Notes: generated from the sequence alone by a model not told the origin. 7,123 bases of DNA from Phycisphaerae bacterium (GCA_003567095.1 PXAQ01000268.1:1-7123), one strand, 5' to 3'. Counted from the first letter of the stretch, positions 1 to 5,805 are shown. A program made the numbers and translations.

Positions 1-961
1 GGCCAGCAGCCTGCACGAGGCCAAACTGGCGCGGGAGTATTTTGACAAAGACGTGCATCTGTGCGCCCCGGCCTATCGGGATGACGAGATGGACGACTAT
101 CTGGCGATTGTTGACCACATTATCTTTAATTCGTTCAGTCAGTGGCAGCGGTATAAAGACAAGGTGCGGTCGGCGCCGCGTTCGGTCGAATGCGGCCTGC
201 GGGTCAATCCGATGCACTCGGAGGTTAAGACCAAGATTTACGACCCGTGTGCGCCCGGCTCACGGCTGGGGATACTGCCGGATTATTTCCTGTTTGATCG
301 GCTGGAAGGCATTACCGGTCTGCATTTTCATACATTATGTGAATTAAACGCCGATTCGCTGGCGCGGACGCTGCCGGCGGTGGAGCGGCACTTCGGCGAT
401 GTCATCGGACAGATGGAGTGGGTCAATTTCGGCGGCGGCCATCATATCACGCGGCCGGACTATGACGTCGACCTGCTGTGTCAATTGATTTGCGATTTCA
501 AGACGCGATACCCCAACCTCAAGACCATTTATCTGGAGCCAGGCGAGGCGATCGCGCTCAATACGGGCGTGCTGGTCGCAACGGTGCTGGATATTGTCCG
601 CAACGCGATGGATATCGCGATTCTCGATACGTCCGCGGCGGCCCATATGCCTGATGTCCTGGAAATGCCCTATCGGCCGGATGTGGCCGGAGCCGATGAG
701 CCGGGCAAAAAGGCCCATACCTATCGGCTGGCCGGGCCGACGTGTCTGGCCGGGGATGTGATCGGCGATTATTCCTTCGATCAGCCGCTGAAGGCAGGCG
801 ACGCGCTGGTTTTCGGCGATATGGCCCATTACACGATGGTCAAGAACACGATGTTTAATGGCATCAATCTGCCCGACATCGTCCTGTACGACCCCGATAC
901 GGACACGTATCGCATCCAGCGGCATTTTACCTACGAGGACTTCAAAAGCCGGTTGTCGTAA
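1..961 (+). CDS. nspC: Carboxynorspermidine/carboxyspermidine decarboxylase, 5' partial
   Basis: PLP-dependent, alanine-racemase-fold decarboxylase that converts carboxynorspermidine or carboxyspermidine to norspermidine or spermidine, the last step of the aspartate-semialdehyde route to polyamines (cytoplasmic). The reading frame is open from base 2 (319 codons visible) to TAA at 959-961. The first visible residues, SSLHEAKLAREYF, already lie inside the barrel domain, so roughly the first 60-80 residues, with the PLP-binding lysine, are upstream of the window. Family marks seen: HFHTLCE (about nt 323-343), the glycine-rich phosphate loop FGGGHH (428-445), EPGEA (536-550), AAAHMPD, PTCLAGD with the active-site cysteine codon at 743, and GDMAHYTM with its tyrosine codon at 830. 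I recognise this pattern as NspC rather than LysA or SpeA, which share the fold. Whether it works on the nor- or the spermidine form cannot be read from sequence. The partner carboxynorspermidine dehydrogenase would be expected upstream, outside this window. Confidence 0.93.
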   Translation, partial: ASSLHEAKLAREYFDKDVHLCAPAYRDDEMDDYLAIVDHIIFNSFSQWQRYKDKVRSAPRSVECGLRVNPMHSEVKTKIYDPCAPGSRLGILPDYFLFDRLEGITGLHFHTLCELNADSLARTLPAVERHFGDVIGQMEWVNFGGGHHITRPDYDVDLLCQLICDFKTRYPNLKTIYLEPGEAIALNTGVLVATVLDIVRNAMDIAILDTSAAAHMPDVLEMPYRPDVAGADEPGKKAHTYRLAGPTCLAGDVIGDYSFDQPLKAGDALVFGDMAHYTMVKNTMFNGINLPDIVLYDPDTDTYRIQRHFTYEDFKSRLS

Positions 962-997
962 GGCTTGCGGCGGTTCTTTTAATGAAAATCACTCCGA

Positions 998-1030
998 TAT
1001 GCCGATAAATTCAGCATACAAAAATTTTTT
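998..1030. repeat. Inverted repeat TATGC/GCATA with following A5T6 tract
   Basis: The 83-bp gap between nspC and the first membrane gene holds a 5-bp inverted repeat, TATGC (998-1002) and GCATA (1014-1018) with an 11-base loop, followed after one base by A5T6 (1020-1030). As RNA it would be a weak stem with a U tract, so it could be a poor terminator for nspC or simply an A/T-rich stretch in front of the next gene. The stem is too short and AT-rich to call a terminator. No convincing -35/-10 pair is visible in this gap. Confidence 0.25.
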
Positions 1031-1044
1031 CAGGTCTTGCTACC

Positions 1045-1821
1045 GTGGATGTAATTGAATCATTTGACGAAACGATCCGGCAAACGGCCCCGGTTCTGCT
1101 TGCCGGGCCGGGCATTATCCTCGTGCTGACCGGGCTGTTTCTGTGGCCGGCCGGGCTGCGGCTGCTCAGGCCGTTGGCGGCATTTTTTGCCGCGACGGTA
1201 GGGCTGGTTTGCGCCTGGCTTTTTACCGACCGGTCGCTGGTGCCGATGCTTATGCTCGGCGTGCTGCCGGCGTTGTGTGCGCTGTTTCTGGAAAAGCCGA
1301 TTGTCGTGTTGCTGGGTGCGACGTTGGCCGCCGCGGCGGTGCTGGCGGCGCCGCTGGTGACCCAACCGGCTTTTCGGGACACGATAGCCGAGCAGGTTTC
1401 GGCCTTTCCGACCGCCGAGGAGGCCTCGGTGCTTGAGATGCCGGAATATGTCGAGCGCGTGACCGGCTGGACGGCCGAATGGCTGAATGCCTTCTGGCAG
1501 CGTGTGCCTACCGCGATTAAGGCCGCCGCGGCCGGGGGGGCGGTATTTGTGCTGCTGCTTGGGGTTGCGGCGTGGCGGTGGGTCTGTGCGCTGACCTGTT
1601 CGGCGCTGGGGACGGCAATGATTTTGTCCGGCGTGGCGCTTTTGCTGTTGGCAAAAGGGCCGCAGACGATACCGTATATTGAGGATAAATATTCTTACCT
1701 GTGGCCGGTGGCGGGCACGATGCTGGCGGTTGGCACGCTGCTGAATCGCTGGCTGTGTCCCTATGTGCCCAAACCGCCCAAACGAACAAAACGTCAATCT
1801 GATCAGGGAGTTGAAAAATGA
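1045..1821 (+). CDS. Seven-segment integral membrane protein, DUF4203/TMEM198-like, function unknown
   Basis: A 258-residue hydrophobic protein. By eye, membrane segments lie near residues 16-34, 43-61, 66-83, 86-106, 157-176, 180-203 and 216-233. A polar, acidic loop (about 107-155) separates the first four from the last three, and the C-terminus is proline- and lysine/arginine-rich (PKPPKRTKR), suggesting a cytoplasmic tail. No catalytic motif or signal peptide is seen. The start is GTG at 1045: an in-frame TAA lies at 1006-1008, the next internal ATG is at residue 68, and AGGT (1032-1035) is a modest ribosome site 9 bases upstream. Its stop TGA overlaps the start of the next gene as ATGA, so the two are translationally coupled. 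The repeated pattern of a small-residue-rich helix followed by a charged turn resembles the DUF4203/TMEM198 type of membrane protein, and the downstream protein has it more clearly. Transport, scaffold or sensing roles are all possible; I do not assign one. Confidence 0.8.
   Translation: MDVIESFDETIRQTAPVLLAGPGIILVLTGLFLWPAGLRLLRPLAAFFAATVGLVCAWLFTDRSLVPMLMLGVLPALCALFLEKPIVVLLGATLAAAAVLAAPLVTQPAFRDTIAEQVSAFPTAEEASVLEMPEYVERVTGWTAEWLNAFWQRVPTAIKAAAAGGAVFVLLLGVAAWRWVCALTCSALGTAMILSGVALLLLAKGPQTIPYIEDKYSYLWPVAGTMLAVGTLLNRWLCPYVPKPPKRTKRQSDQGVEK
1805..1821 (+). promoter_or_regulatory. Ribosome site and ATGA stop-start overlap between the two membrane genes
   Basis: AGGGAG (1805-1810) lies inside the end of the upstream gene, 7 bases before ATG at 1818. 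TGA of the upstream gene (1819-1821) overlaps that ATG, and a second in-frame ATG follows at 1821. An in-frame TGA at 1812-1814 rules out any earlier start for the downstream gene. The arrangement is typical of translational coupling of two products needed together. Confidence 0.75.
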
Positions 1822-2507
1822 TGGACTTGATGTTGCTGGCTCAAATCGAAACGTCCCAGAACAGCCAAAACCTCAACACCGAGGCGCTGCACTTCATTTG
1901 GCAGCAGATCACCGATCTCAGTTGGCTGCATGCGGTGATTGCCATCTCGGTCGGTCTGGTGTATATGCTCTATGGGTGGCGCATCTTTCGTGTGCTGGTG
2001 GTGATCAGCTTCGGACTGGGGGGGATGTATTTGGGTATGTACGCCGGTGAGCACTTCTTCGGCTCTCTGATCTGGGGCGGTGTGCTCGGTCTGGCGGTCT
2101 TTGCGATTATCGCCGTGCCGCTGATGAAATGGTGTGTGTCGGTGTTGGGGGCGGTCGCCGGGGGAGCGATTACCGGCGGCTTGTGGTATGCCGCCGGGCT
2201 GCCGCTGGATTATATCTGGGCCGGGGCAATTATCGGGGTTGTTGGAGGCGGGCTGATGTCCTTCATTTTGCTCAAGTCCGCGGTGATGCTCTTTACCGGC
2301 CTAGGTGGCAGTATCATTATGATGGTGGGGGTGTTGTCGCTGGTCTATCAATATGAGACGCAGATTGTCGATCCGCCGACGTGGCATGTGTATAATTATA
2401 TCCACTACCATCAGTGGTTCCTGCCGGTGGTGATTCTCGTGCCGATGATTATCGGGATGGTCGTTCAGTACCGCTTCATCAAGAAATCACAGGAATGGGA
2501 AATCTAA
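1818..2507 (+). CDS. Seven-segment integral membrane protein, DUF4203/TMEM198-like, probable paralogue of the upstream gene
   Basis: A 229-residue protein with a short polar N-terminus and likely membrane segments near residues 36-53, 56-76, 84-102, 104-128, 132-151, 153-178 and 199-216. Many are glycine-rich (AGGAITGG near 114-121, GVVGGG 140-145, GLGGS 161-165), so the helices probably pack closely. The turn YGWRIFR (52-58) after the first helix, and the positive turns at K104 and K153 before later helices, give the periodic glycine/basic-turn pattern I associate with DUF4203/TMEM198-type proteins. The polar stretch 178-198 (Q, D, PP, W, H, Y rich) sits between the last two helices and may face outside. 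The C-terminus IKKSQEWEI is charged. Similar size, topology and coupling to the upstream gene suggest an ancient tandem duplication and a two-subunit complex. The family-level call is tentative; no biochemical function can be given. Confidence 0.8.
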   Translation: MMDLMLLAQIETSQNSQNLNTEALHFIWQQITDLSWLHAVIAISVGLVYMLYGWRIFRVLVVISFGLGGMYLGMYAGEHFFGSLIWGGVLGLAVFAIIAVPLMKWCVSVLGAVAGGAITGGLWYAAGLPLDYIWAGAIIGVVGGGLMSFILLKSAVMLFTGLGGSIIMMVGVLSLVYQYETQIVDPPTWHVYNYIHYHQWFLPVVILVPMIIGMVVQYRFIKKSQEWEI

Positions 2508-2519
2508 AGGCGACCGCTC

Positions 2520-3212
2520 TCAAGCCTTGTTGCAGCCGCTGGTCAGTTCGGCCAGTTGTCCTGGCCTTAGCGTGGTAAAGTCCTCGCAGACTAGCCGGGT
2601 GTCTTTGGCCTCGGCCAGCTCGGACGGATCGCCGCCGGCGGTGATGGCGATGCAGGGCATACCGGCCGCACGGGCGGCGATAAACCCGGAGGCGGAGTCT
2701 TCAAATACCAGGCAGCACTCGGGTACCAGATCCAGACCCGCCGCGGCCCTGAGAAACAGTTCAGGGTGGGGCTTGCCGACATTCACATCGTCCCGGCAGA
2801 AGACGACCGAAAAAAAGGGGCGAATCTCCAGTCCATCCAGAACAAAGTCTACATTTGAAACCGGGGAGTTCGACGCTGCCGCGCATGGCACGCCCGTTTC
2901 GTTCAGCGCGGTCAGCAGCTCAATCAGGCCTGGCGTAGGGCGCATCTGCGGGCCAAACAGCTCTTGGTAGAGGCCTTCTTTTTCGCGTTCGATTTTACGG
3001 ACAAACGCCTCGTCCACATCCCTGCCGAACAGGTTGGGGACGATCTTGTCGTTGCTGCGGGCGTGAACTTTGGCATGATACGATGCGTGTGTCAGCGGGA
3101 TGTCATACCGCGCGCACAGGTCGAACCACGCCTGCCGATGGTAAGCGGTATTGCTGACCATCGTGCCGTCCACGTCAAAAATACAGCCCCACGTGCCTTT
3201 TTGCGTATTCAT
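2520..3212 (-). CDS. HAD-superfamily hydrolase, beta-phosphoglucomutase/sugar-phosphatase-like
   Basis: A 230-residue cytoplasmic protein with all four HAD motifs: I, FDVDGTM with nucleophile D13 and acid/base D15; II, AASNSP with S114; III, GKPHP with K147; IV, VFEDSASG with E171 and D172. An alpha-helical C1 cap lies at about residues 18-90. The cap residues NTAYHRQAW (H25) and R52 line up with the H20 and R49 regions of lactococcal beta-phosphoglucomutase, so the protein belongs to the PgmB/YcjU/sugar-phosphatase group. Whether it is a mutase or a phosphatase is undecided. It starts at ATG 3212 with only a weak ribosome site, 32 bases after the ahcY stop on the same strand, and no promoter or terminator is visible between them, so it is probably the second gene of an ahcY transcript. 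It ends 12 bases from the stop of the convergent membrane gene. Length is normal and no motif residue is missing. Confidence 0.9.
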   Translation of the reverse strand: MNTQKGTWGCIFDVDGTMVSNTAYHRQAWFDLCARYDIPLTHASYHAKVHARSNDKIVPNLFGRDVDEAFVRKIEREKEGLYQELFGPQMRPTPGLIELLTALNETGVPCAAASNSPVSNVDFVLDGLEIRPFFSVVFCRDDVNVGKPHPELFLRAAAGLDLVPECCLVFEDSASGFIAARAAGMPCIAITAGGDPSELAEAKDTRLVCEDFTTLRPGQLAELTSGCNKA

Positions 3213-3244
3213 TGAAGCTTGTCTTCGGAAGCTATTGCTATTGT

Positions 3245-4696
3245 TTAGTAGCGATAATGGTCGGGCTTGTAGGGGCCTTCGATGGCCACGCCGAGATACT
3301 CAGCCTGCTGGGCAGTCAGCCGGGTCAGCCGGCCGCCGAGCGCGTCGATGTGCAGTTGGGCCACTTCCTCGTCCAGCTTTTTGGGCAGGGTATAGACGCC
3401 GGGCTTGAGCGTTTCCTCGGCCAGCATGATCTGTGCCAGGCACTGATTGGTGAAGCTGTTGCTCATCACAAAGCTCGGATGTCCCGTTGCGCAGCCGAGA
3501 TTGACCAGCCGCCCCTCGGCCAGGACCAGAAGGGAGCGTCCGCTTTTGAGGGTCCATTTGTCCACCTGCGGCTTGATGGTTTCTTTTGTGGCGTGGCCGC
3601 CGTCTTCCAGGTAGGACATCTGGATTTCGCTGTCGAAGTGGCCGATATTGCAGATAATCGCCTCGTCTTTCATTTGCTCCATATGCTCGCCGCGAATGAC
3701 ATCGCAGCAGCCGGTGGCCGTGATGAAAATATCGCCGGCGCTGGCGGCCTTTTCCATGGTCGTCACTTCGTAGCCTTCCATCATCGCCTGCAGGGCGCAG
3801 ATCGGGTCGATTTCGGTTATCAGCACCCGCGCGCCCAGCCCGCGCATCGACTGGGCACAGCCCTTGCCGACATCGCCGTAGCCGCAGATGACCACGACCT
3901 TGCCGGCAACCATCACATCGGTGGCGCGTTTGATGCCGTCGGCCAGCGATTCCCGGCAGCCGTAGAGGTTGTCAAACTTCGATTTGGTCACGGAGTCGTT
4001 GACGTTGATTGCGGCAAAGGGCAGCTCGCCGGTTTTTTGCAATTGGTAGAGACGATTGACGCCGGTGGTGGTCTCCTCAGAGACGCCGCGCAGATTTTCT
4101 GCGACGGCTGTCCAGTGCCCCGGCCGAGTTCGGCAGCTTTCGGCCAGTCGATCCATAATGGCCTGAAACTCCTTATTATCGTATGTTTTTTCAAGCAACG
4201 ACGGGTCCTTTTCGGCCCGCATGCCCTGGATGATCATCAGCGTCGCGTCGCCGCCGTCGTCAACGATCAGATCCGGCCCCGAGCCGTCCGGCCAGGTCAG
4301 CGCCTGCTCGGTACACCACCAATAGTCGGCCAGCGTCTCGCCTTTCCAGGCGAATACCGCGCTGCGTCCGGCGTGAGCGATGGCCGCGGCGGCGTGATCC
4401 TGCGTCGAGAAGATATTGCACGAGGCCCAGCGCACGTCGGCGCCGAGCGTTTCGAGCGTTTCGATCAGCATTGCCGTCTGGATGGTCATATGCAGCGAGC
4501 CGGTCACTTTCAACCCCTTAAGCGGCTGGCTGGTGCCGTATTTCTCACGCACGGCCATCAGGCCGGGCATTTCCTTCTCAGCCAGCTGCATTTCCTTGCG
4601 GCCCCACTCAGCCAGCGATGTATCGGCAACGTGATACGGCAGGGTGGTATCCAGTGCCTTAATGGATTTAACTTGGCTGTTTTGTGTAGTTTTCAT
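3245..4696 (-). CDS. ahcY: S-adenosylhomocysteinase (S-adenosyl-L-homocysteine hydrolase)
   Basis: NAD-dependent cytoplasmic enzyme that reversibly splits S-adenosylhomocysteine into adenosine and homocysteine, relieving product inhibition of methyltransferases. The 483-residue protein is complete. Visible family marks: GSLHM (H69), [14 protein letters not shown] (92-105), DDGGD (146-150), SEETTTG (206-212), [11 protein letters not shown] with K238 and D242, the NAD loop GYGDVGKG (272-279), E295 after the second strand, GHFD (H353), [19 protein letters not shown] (N399, H406), and the C-terminal KPDHYRY with K477 and Y481 that reaches into the neighbouring subunit. An insert of about 40 residues (near 163-203) matches the longer bacterial form rather than the 432-residue human type. 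The ATG at 4696 has a good ribosome site, AAGGGA (4707-4702 on the - strand). The upstream DNA holds a sigma70-type promoter and candidate operators shared with coaE. A HAD gene follows after 32 bases. The call is very firm. Confidence 0.98.
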   Translation of the reverse strand: MKTTQNSQVKSIKALDTTLPYHVADTSLAEWGRKEMQLAEKEMPGLMAVREKYGTSQPLKGLKVTGSLHMTIQTAMLIETLETLGADVRWASCNIFSTQDHAAAAIAHAGRSAVFAWKGETLADYWWCTEQALTWPDGSGPDLIVDDGGDATLMIIQGMRAEKDPSLLEKTYDNKEFQAIMDRLAESCRTRPGHWTAVAENLRGVSEETTTGVNRLYQLQKTGELPFAAINVNDSVTKSKFDNLYGCRESLADGIKRATDVMVAGKVVVICGYGDVGKGCAQSMRGLGARVLITEIDPICALQAMMEGYEVTTMEKAASAGDIFITATGCCDVIRGEHMEQMKDEAIICNIGHFDSEIQMSYLEDGGHATKETIKPQVDKWTLKSGRSLLVLAEGRLVNLGCATGHPSFVMSNSFTNQCLAQIMLAEETLKPGVYTLPKKLDEEVAQLHIDALGGRLTRLTAQQAEYLGVAIEGPYKPDHYRY

Positions 4697-4708
4697 GGTT
4701 TTCCCTTT

Positions 4709-4721
4709 CGCTATGTTAGCG
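4709..4721 (-). promoter_or_regulatory. Hairpin next to the ahcY ribosome site
   Basis: On the - strand the sequence CGCTA-ACA-TAGCG forms a perfect 5-bp stem with a 3-base loop. Its 3' foot directly touches the AAGGGA ribosome site (4707-4702) of ahcY. Its 5' foot shares two bases (4720-4721) with the CGTGATCACG palindrome, so the hairpin and a stem made by the palindrome cannot both form in the mRNA. It may tune ribosome access; no ligand-binding core is recognisable. Confidence 0.4.
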
Positions 4722-4729
4722 TGATCACG
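4720..4729. repeat. Perfect palindrome CGTGATCACG, candidate operator copy 1
   Basis: A perfect 10-bp palindrome in the ahcY leader, about 25 bases before the ATG. Its 8-bp core, GTGATCAC (4721-4728), occurs again at 4878-4885 beside the coaE start; I found no other full copy in the window. Placement of one copy on each side of the divergent promoters suggests a protein-binding site. No family of regulator can be named from the sequence. Confidence 0.4.
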
Positions 4730-4794
4730 TTATTTCTACTATTCAGAACGGCTTACTATATCCATAAAACCGGAGAATTCAAGAATTTCTTGGA

Positions 4795-4823
4795 ATAATA
4801 CAGGTTTTCGGGCGATTTGACAA
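4795..4823 (-). promoter_or_regulatory. ahcY promoter, sigma70 type (TTGTCA-17-TATTAT)
   Basis: Read on the - strand, TTGTCA (4823-4818) is followed after 17 bases by TATTAT (4800-4795): five of six consensus bases in each box with ideal spacing. Transcription would begin near 4788 and give an ahcY leader of about 92 bases. The -35 box overlaps the coaE -35 box by five bases. Confidence 0.65.
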
Positions 4824-4844
4824 CAGCGCAGCGGGCTGTATAAT
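4817..4844 (+). promoter_or_regulatory. coaE promoter, sigma70 type (TTGACA-16-TATAAT)
   Basis: TTGACA (4817-4822) and TATAAT (4839-4844) are both exact consensus hexamers, separated by 16 bases. Transcription would begin near 4851, leaving about 35 bases before the coaE ATG. It is the strongest promoter match in the window. It is divergent from, and overlaps at the -35 box with, the ahcY promoter. Confidence 0.75.
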
Positions 4845-4877
4845 TCAGGGCAAACGAATAACCACTCCTCTTGGACA

Positions 4878-4885
4878 GTGATCAC
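4878..4885. repeat. Palindrome GTGATCAC, candidate operator copy 2
   Basis: The same 8-bp palindrome as in the ahcY leader, directly abutting the coaE ATG at 4886. It sits where a ribosome site should be, and coaE has only GGAC (4873-4876) beyond it. The centres of the two copies are 157 bp apart, close to 15 turns of B-DNA, which would place them on the same face of the helix. Confidence 0.4.
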
Positions 4886-5497
4886 ATGGCAAAAAAAAAG
4901 CCCGTTATTGGGATTTTGGGCGGGATTGCATCGGGTAAAACCACGGTTGCCCGACATTTCGGACAGCTTGGGTGTGCGGTTATTGAGGCTGATGCGATAG
5001 CGCACGACGTTCTGCAGAAAGACGATGTAAAGGATAGTATTGTGCGTGATTTTAGTCCGGATGTGCTGGATGCCTCCGGGGGGGTGGATCGAAAATCACT
5101 GGGTCGTGTCGTGTTCGAGGATGCGGATGCTTTGGGCCGCCTGAATCGGCTGATTCACCCGCCGGTGATGGATGAGGTCCAGCGGCGTATCGCGGCCTAT
5201 CGGCAGGATTTGACGGTTGCGGCGATTGTGCTGGATGTGCCGCTGCTGGCCGAGGTCGGGCGGTTGGATTTGTGCGATGTGACGGTGTTTGTGGAGGCCG
5301 GTGAGGCAATTCGGGGCAAAAGATTGCAGAAAAAAGGCAATTTTGACGAAAAAGAACTGAAAAAACGTGAAAAATTTCAAATTTCTCTGGACAAAAAGAA
5401 AAAACTCGCTAATTATAGTGTACGTAACAATTCTGATCAGTCGGATATAGCTGAGCAAGTCGCTCGACTCTTTTCAATCATAACCAGTGACGGATAA
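4886..5497 (+). CDS. coaE: Dephospho-CoA kinase
   Basis: Catalyses the last step of coenzyme A synthesis, ATP-dependent phosphorylation of dephospho-CoA on the ribose 3' hydroxyl, in the cytoplasm. The 203-residue length is normal. The P-loop GGIASGKT (12-19), the IEADAIAH segment (33-40), HPPVMDE (91-97), LDVPLLAE (116-123) and the C-terminal RexxFQ...K helix region (161-173) follow CoaE order. Oddities: the usual D-A-D begins with E34; the usual Q of the lid Q..R motif is R143; and the usual A-D near the end is A175-N176. Codons from about 5317 to 5450 turn sharply AT- and lysine-rich, unlike the GC-rich first two thirds. The ATG at 4886 is preferred; a TTG at 4871 would add five residues (MDSDH) but has no ribosome site. 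A consensus promoter lies 40 bases upstream. Rho follows after 308 bp. Confidence 0.93.
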   Translation: MAKKKPVIGILGGIASGKTTVARHFGQLGCAVIEADAIAHDVLQKDDVKDSIVRDFSPDVLDASGGVDRKSLGRVVFEDADALGRLNRLIHPPVMDEVQRRIAAYRQDLTVAAIVLDVPLLAEVGRLDLCDVTVFVEAGEAIRGKRLQKKGNFDEKELKKREKFQISLDKKKKLANYSVRNNSDQSDIAEQVARLFSIITSDG

Positions 5498-5518
5498 GGT
5501 AATTCAGCCGGGAAAGTT

Positions 5519-5569
5519 ATGTCGGGTCTTTTTTTTGTGCGGACAGGTCGGCCTGTTGTGTACCCCTGA
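5519..5569 (+). CDS. Possible 16-codon leader ORF upstream of rho
   Basis: ATG at 5519 opens a 16-codon frame (MSGLFFVRTGRPVVYP) ending with TGA at 5567-5569. GGGA (5510-5513) lies 5 bases before the ATG, and the ORF starts 21 bases after the coaE stop, so a ribosome finishing coaE could start again here. It spans the T8 tract and the 5543-5556 hairpin. E. coli rho is also preceded by a leader peptide gene (rhoL), but no sequence kinship is claimed. An ORF this short is easily found by chance. Confidence 0.2.
   Translation: MSGLFFVRTGRPVVYP
5543..5556 (+). repeat. Small hairpin in the rho leader
   Basis: ACAGG (5543-5547) and CCTGT (5552-5556) form a perfect 5-bp stem around the tetraloop TCGG, extendable by one G-T pair (5542/5557). 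It lies just after, not before, the T8 tract, so it is not an intrinsic terminator for + strand transcription. Confidence 0.35.
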
Positions 5570-5772
5570 CAGAACGGATGACGGCAACCGGTTTGCAGCA
5601 TGACATGATTTCACGCGGAGAACGCGCGAGCTTAGGTGGATAGAAAATACCCATCCTGCAGAGCAATAACGCATAGGCAGTTCATTTGAGGTAAATTCCC
5701 GCAGCTACGGCATCACTGGATGGCGCTGTTCAGGCCCAATCGCCGAATGGTTGTAAAACGGGTATCAATGTT

Positions 5773-5800
5773 ATCATTTAATCGTATGATTTTTTAGGAG
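5773..5800 (+). promoter_or_regulatory. AT-rich stem, T tract and rho ribosome site
   Basis: AGGAG (5796-5800) is a strong ribosome site 5 bases before the rho ATG. Just upstream, ATCAT (5773-5777) and ATGAT (5786-5790) form a 5-bp stem with an 8-base loop, followed by T5. The form resembles a very weak terminator/attenuator but is too AT-rich to be convincing. The ribosome-site call is firm; the stem is tentative. Confidence 0.6.
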
Positions 5801-5805
5801 TTGCT

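Larger units (their letters stand above)
5498..5805 (+). other. Long leader / intergenic stretch before rho
   Basis: This 308-bp stretch has no large gene. From left to right I see: a possible 16-codon ORF (5519-5569); a T8 tract (5529-5536) with no proper stem before it; a small hairpin ACAGG-TCGG-CCTGT (5543-5556); a second possible 21-codon ORF (5578-5643) lacking a ribosome site; a hairpin AGGTGG/CCATCCT with one bulged T (5634-5657); GGATGG (5718-5723), which is complementary to CCATCC (5651-5656) and so competes with that hairpin; and an AT stem with T tract just before the ribosome site (5773-5795). A possible weak promoter, TTGTAA (5751-5756) with TATCAT (5772-5777), has a poor 15-base spacing. 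No known riboswitch core is recognised. It is best read as a regulatory leader of rho, or read-through sequence from coaE. Confidence 0.5.

Noticed and set aside
946..980. Terminator for nspC from AAGCC/GGCTT followed by TTCTTTT
   Set aside because: The stem is five pairs and partly inside the coding end, and the T tract is interrupted and eight bases away from the stem.
858..1058. Small + strand ORF spanning the nspC end and the following gap
   Set aside because: It overlaps nspC out of frame, has no ribosome site of note and looks like a shadow frame.
4697..4794. SAH or SAM riboswitch in the ahcY leader
   Set aside because: The leader of about 92 bases was read on the - strand and lacks the conserved cores of these riboswitches; only a short hairpin and a palindrome are seen.
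3212..4798. A 528-codon open frame on the + strand, antisense to ahcY
   Set aside because: It begins with TTG, mirrors the third-position GC bias of ahcY, and has no recognisable domain. The - strand frame is an unmistakable S-adenosylhomocysteinase.
5505..5536. Intrinsic terminator after coaE (T8 tract)
   Set aside because: The bases before the T tract form at best a 3-bp GC stem or a weak AU/GU stem. There is no GC-rich hairpin directly before the Ts.
5578..5643. Second small ORF of 21 codons in the rho leader
   Set aside because: It has no ribosome site before the ATG and no recognisable composition; chance is enough to explain it.
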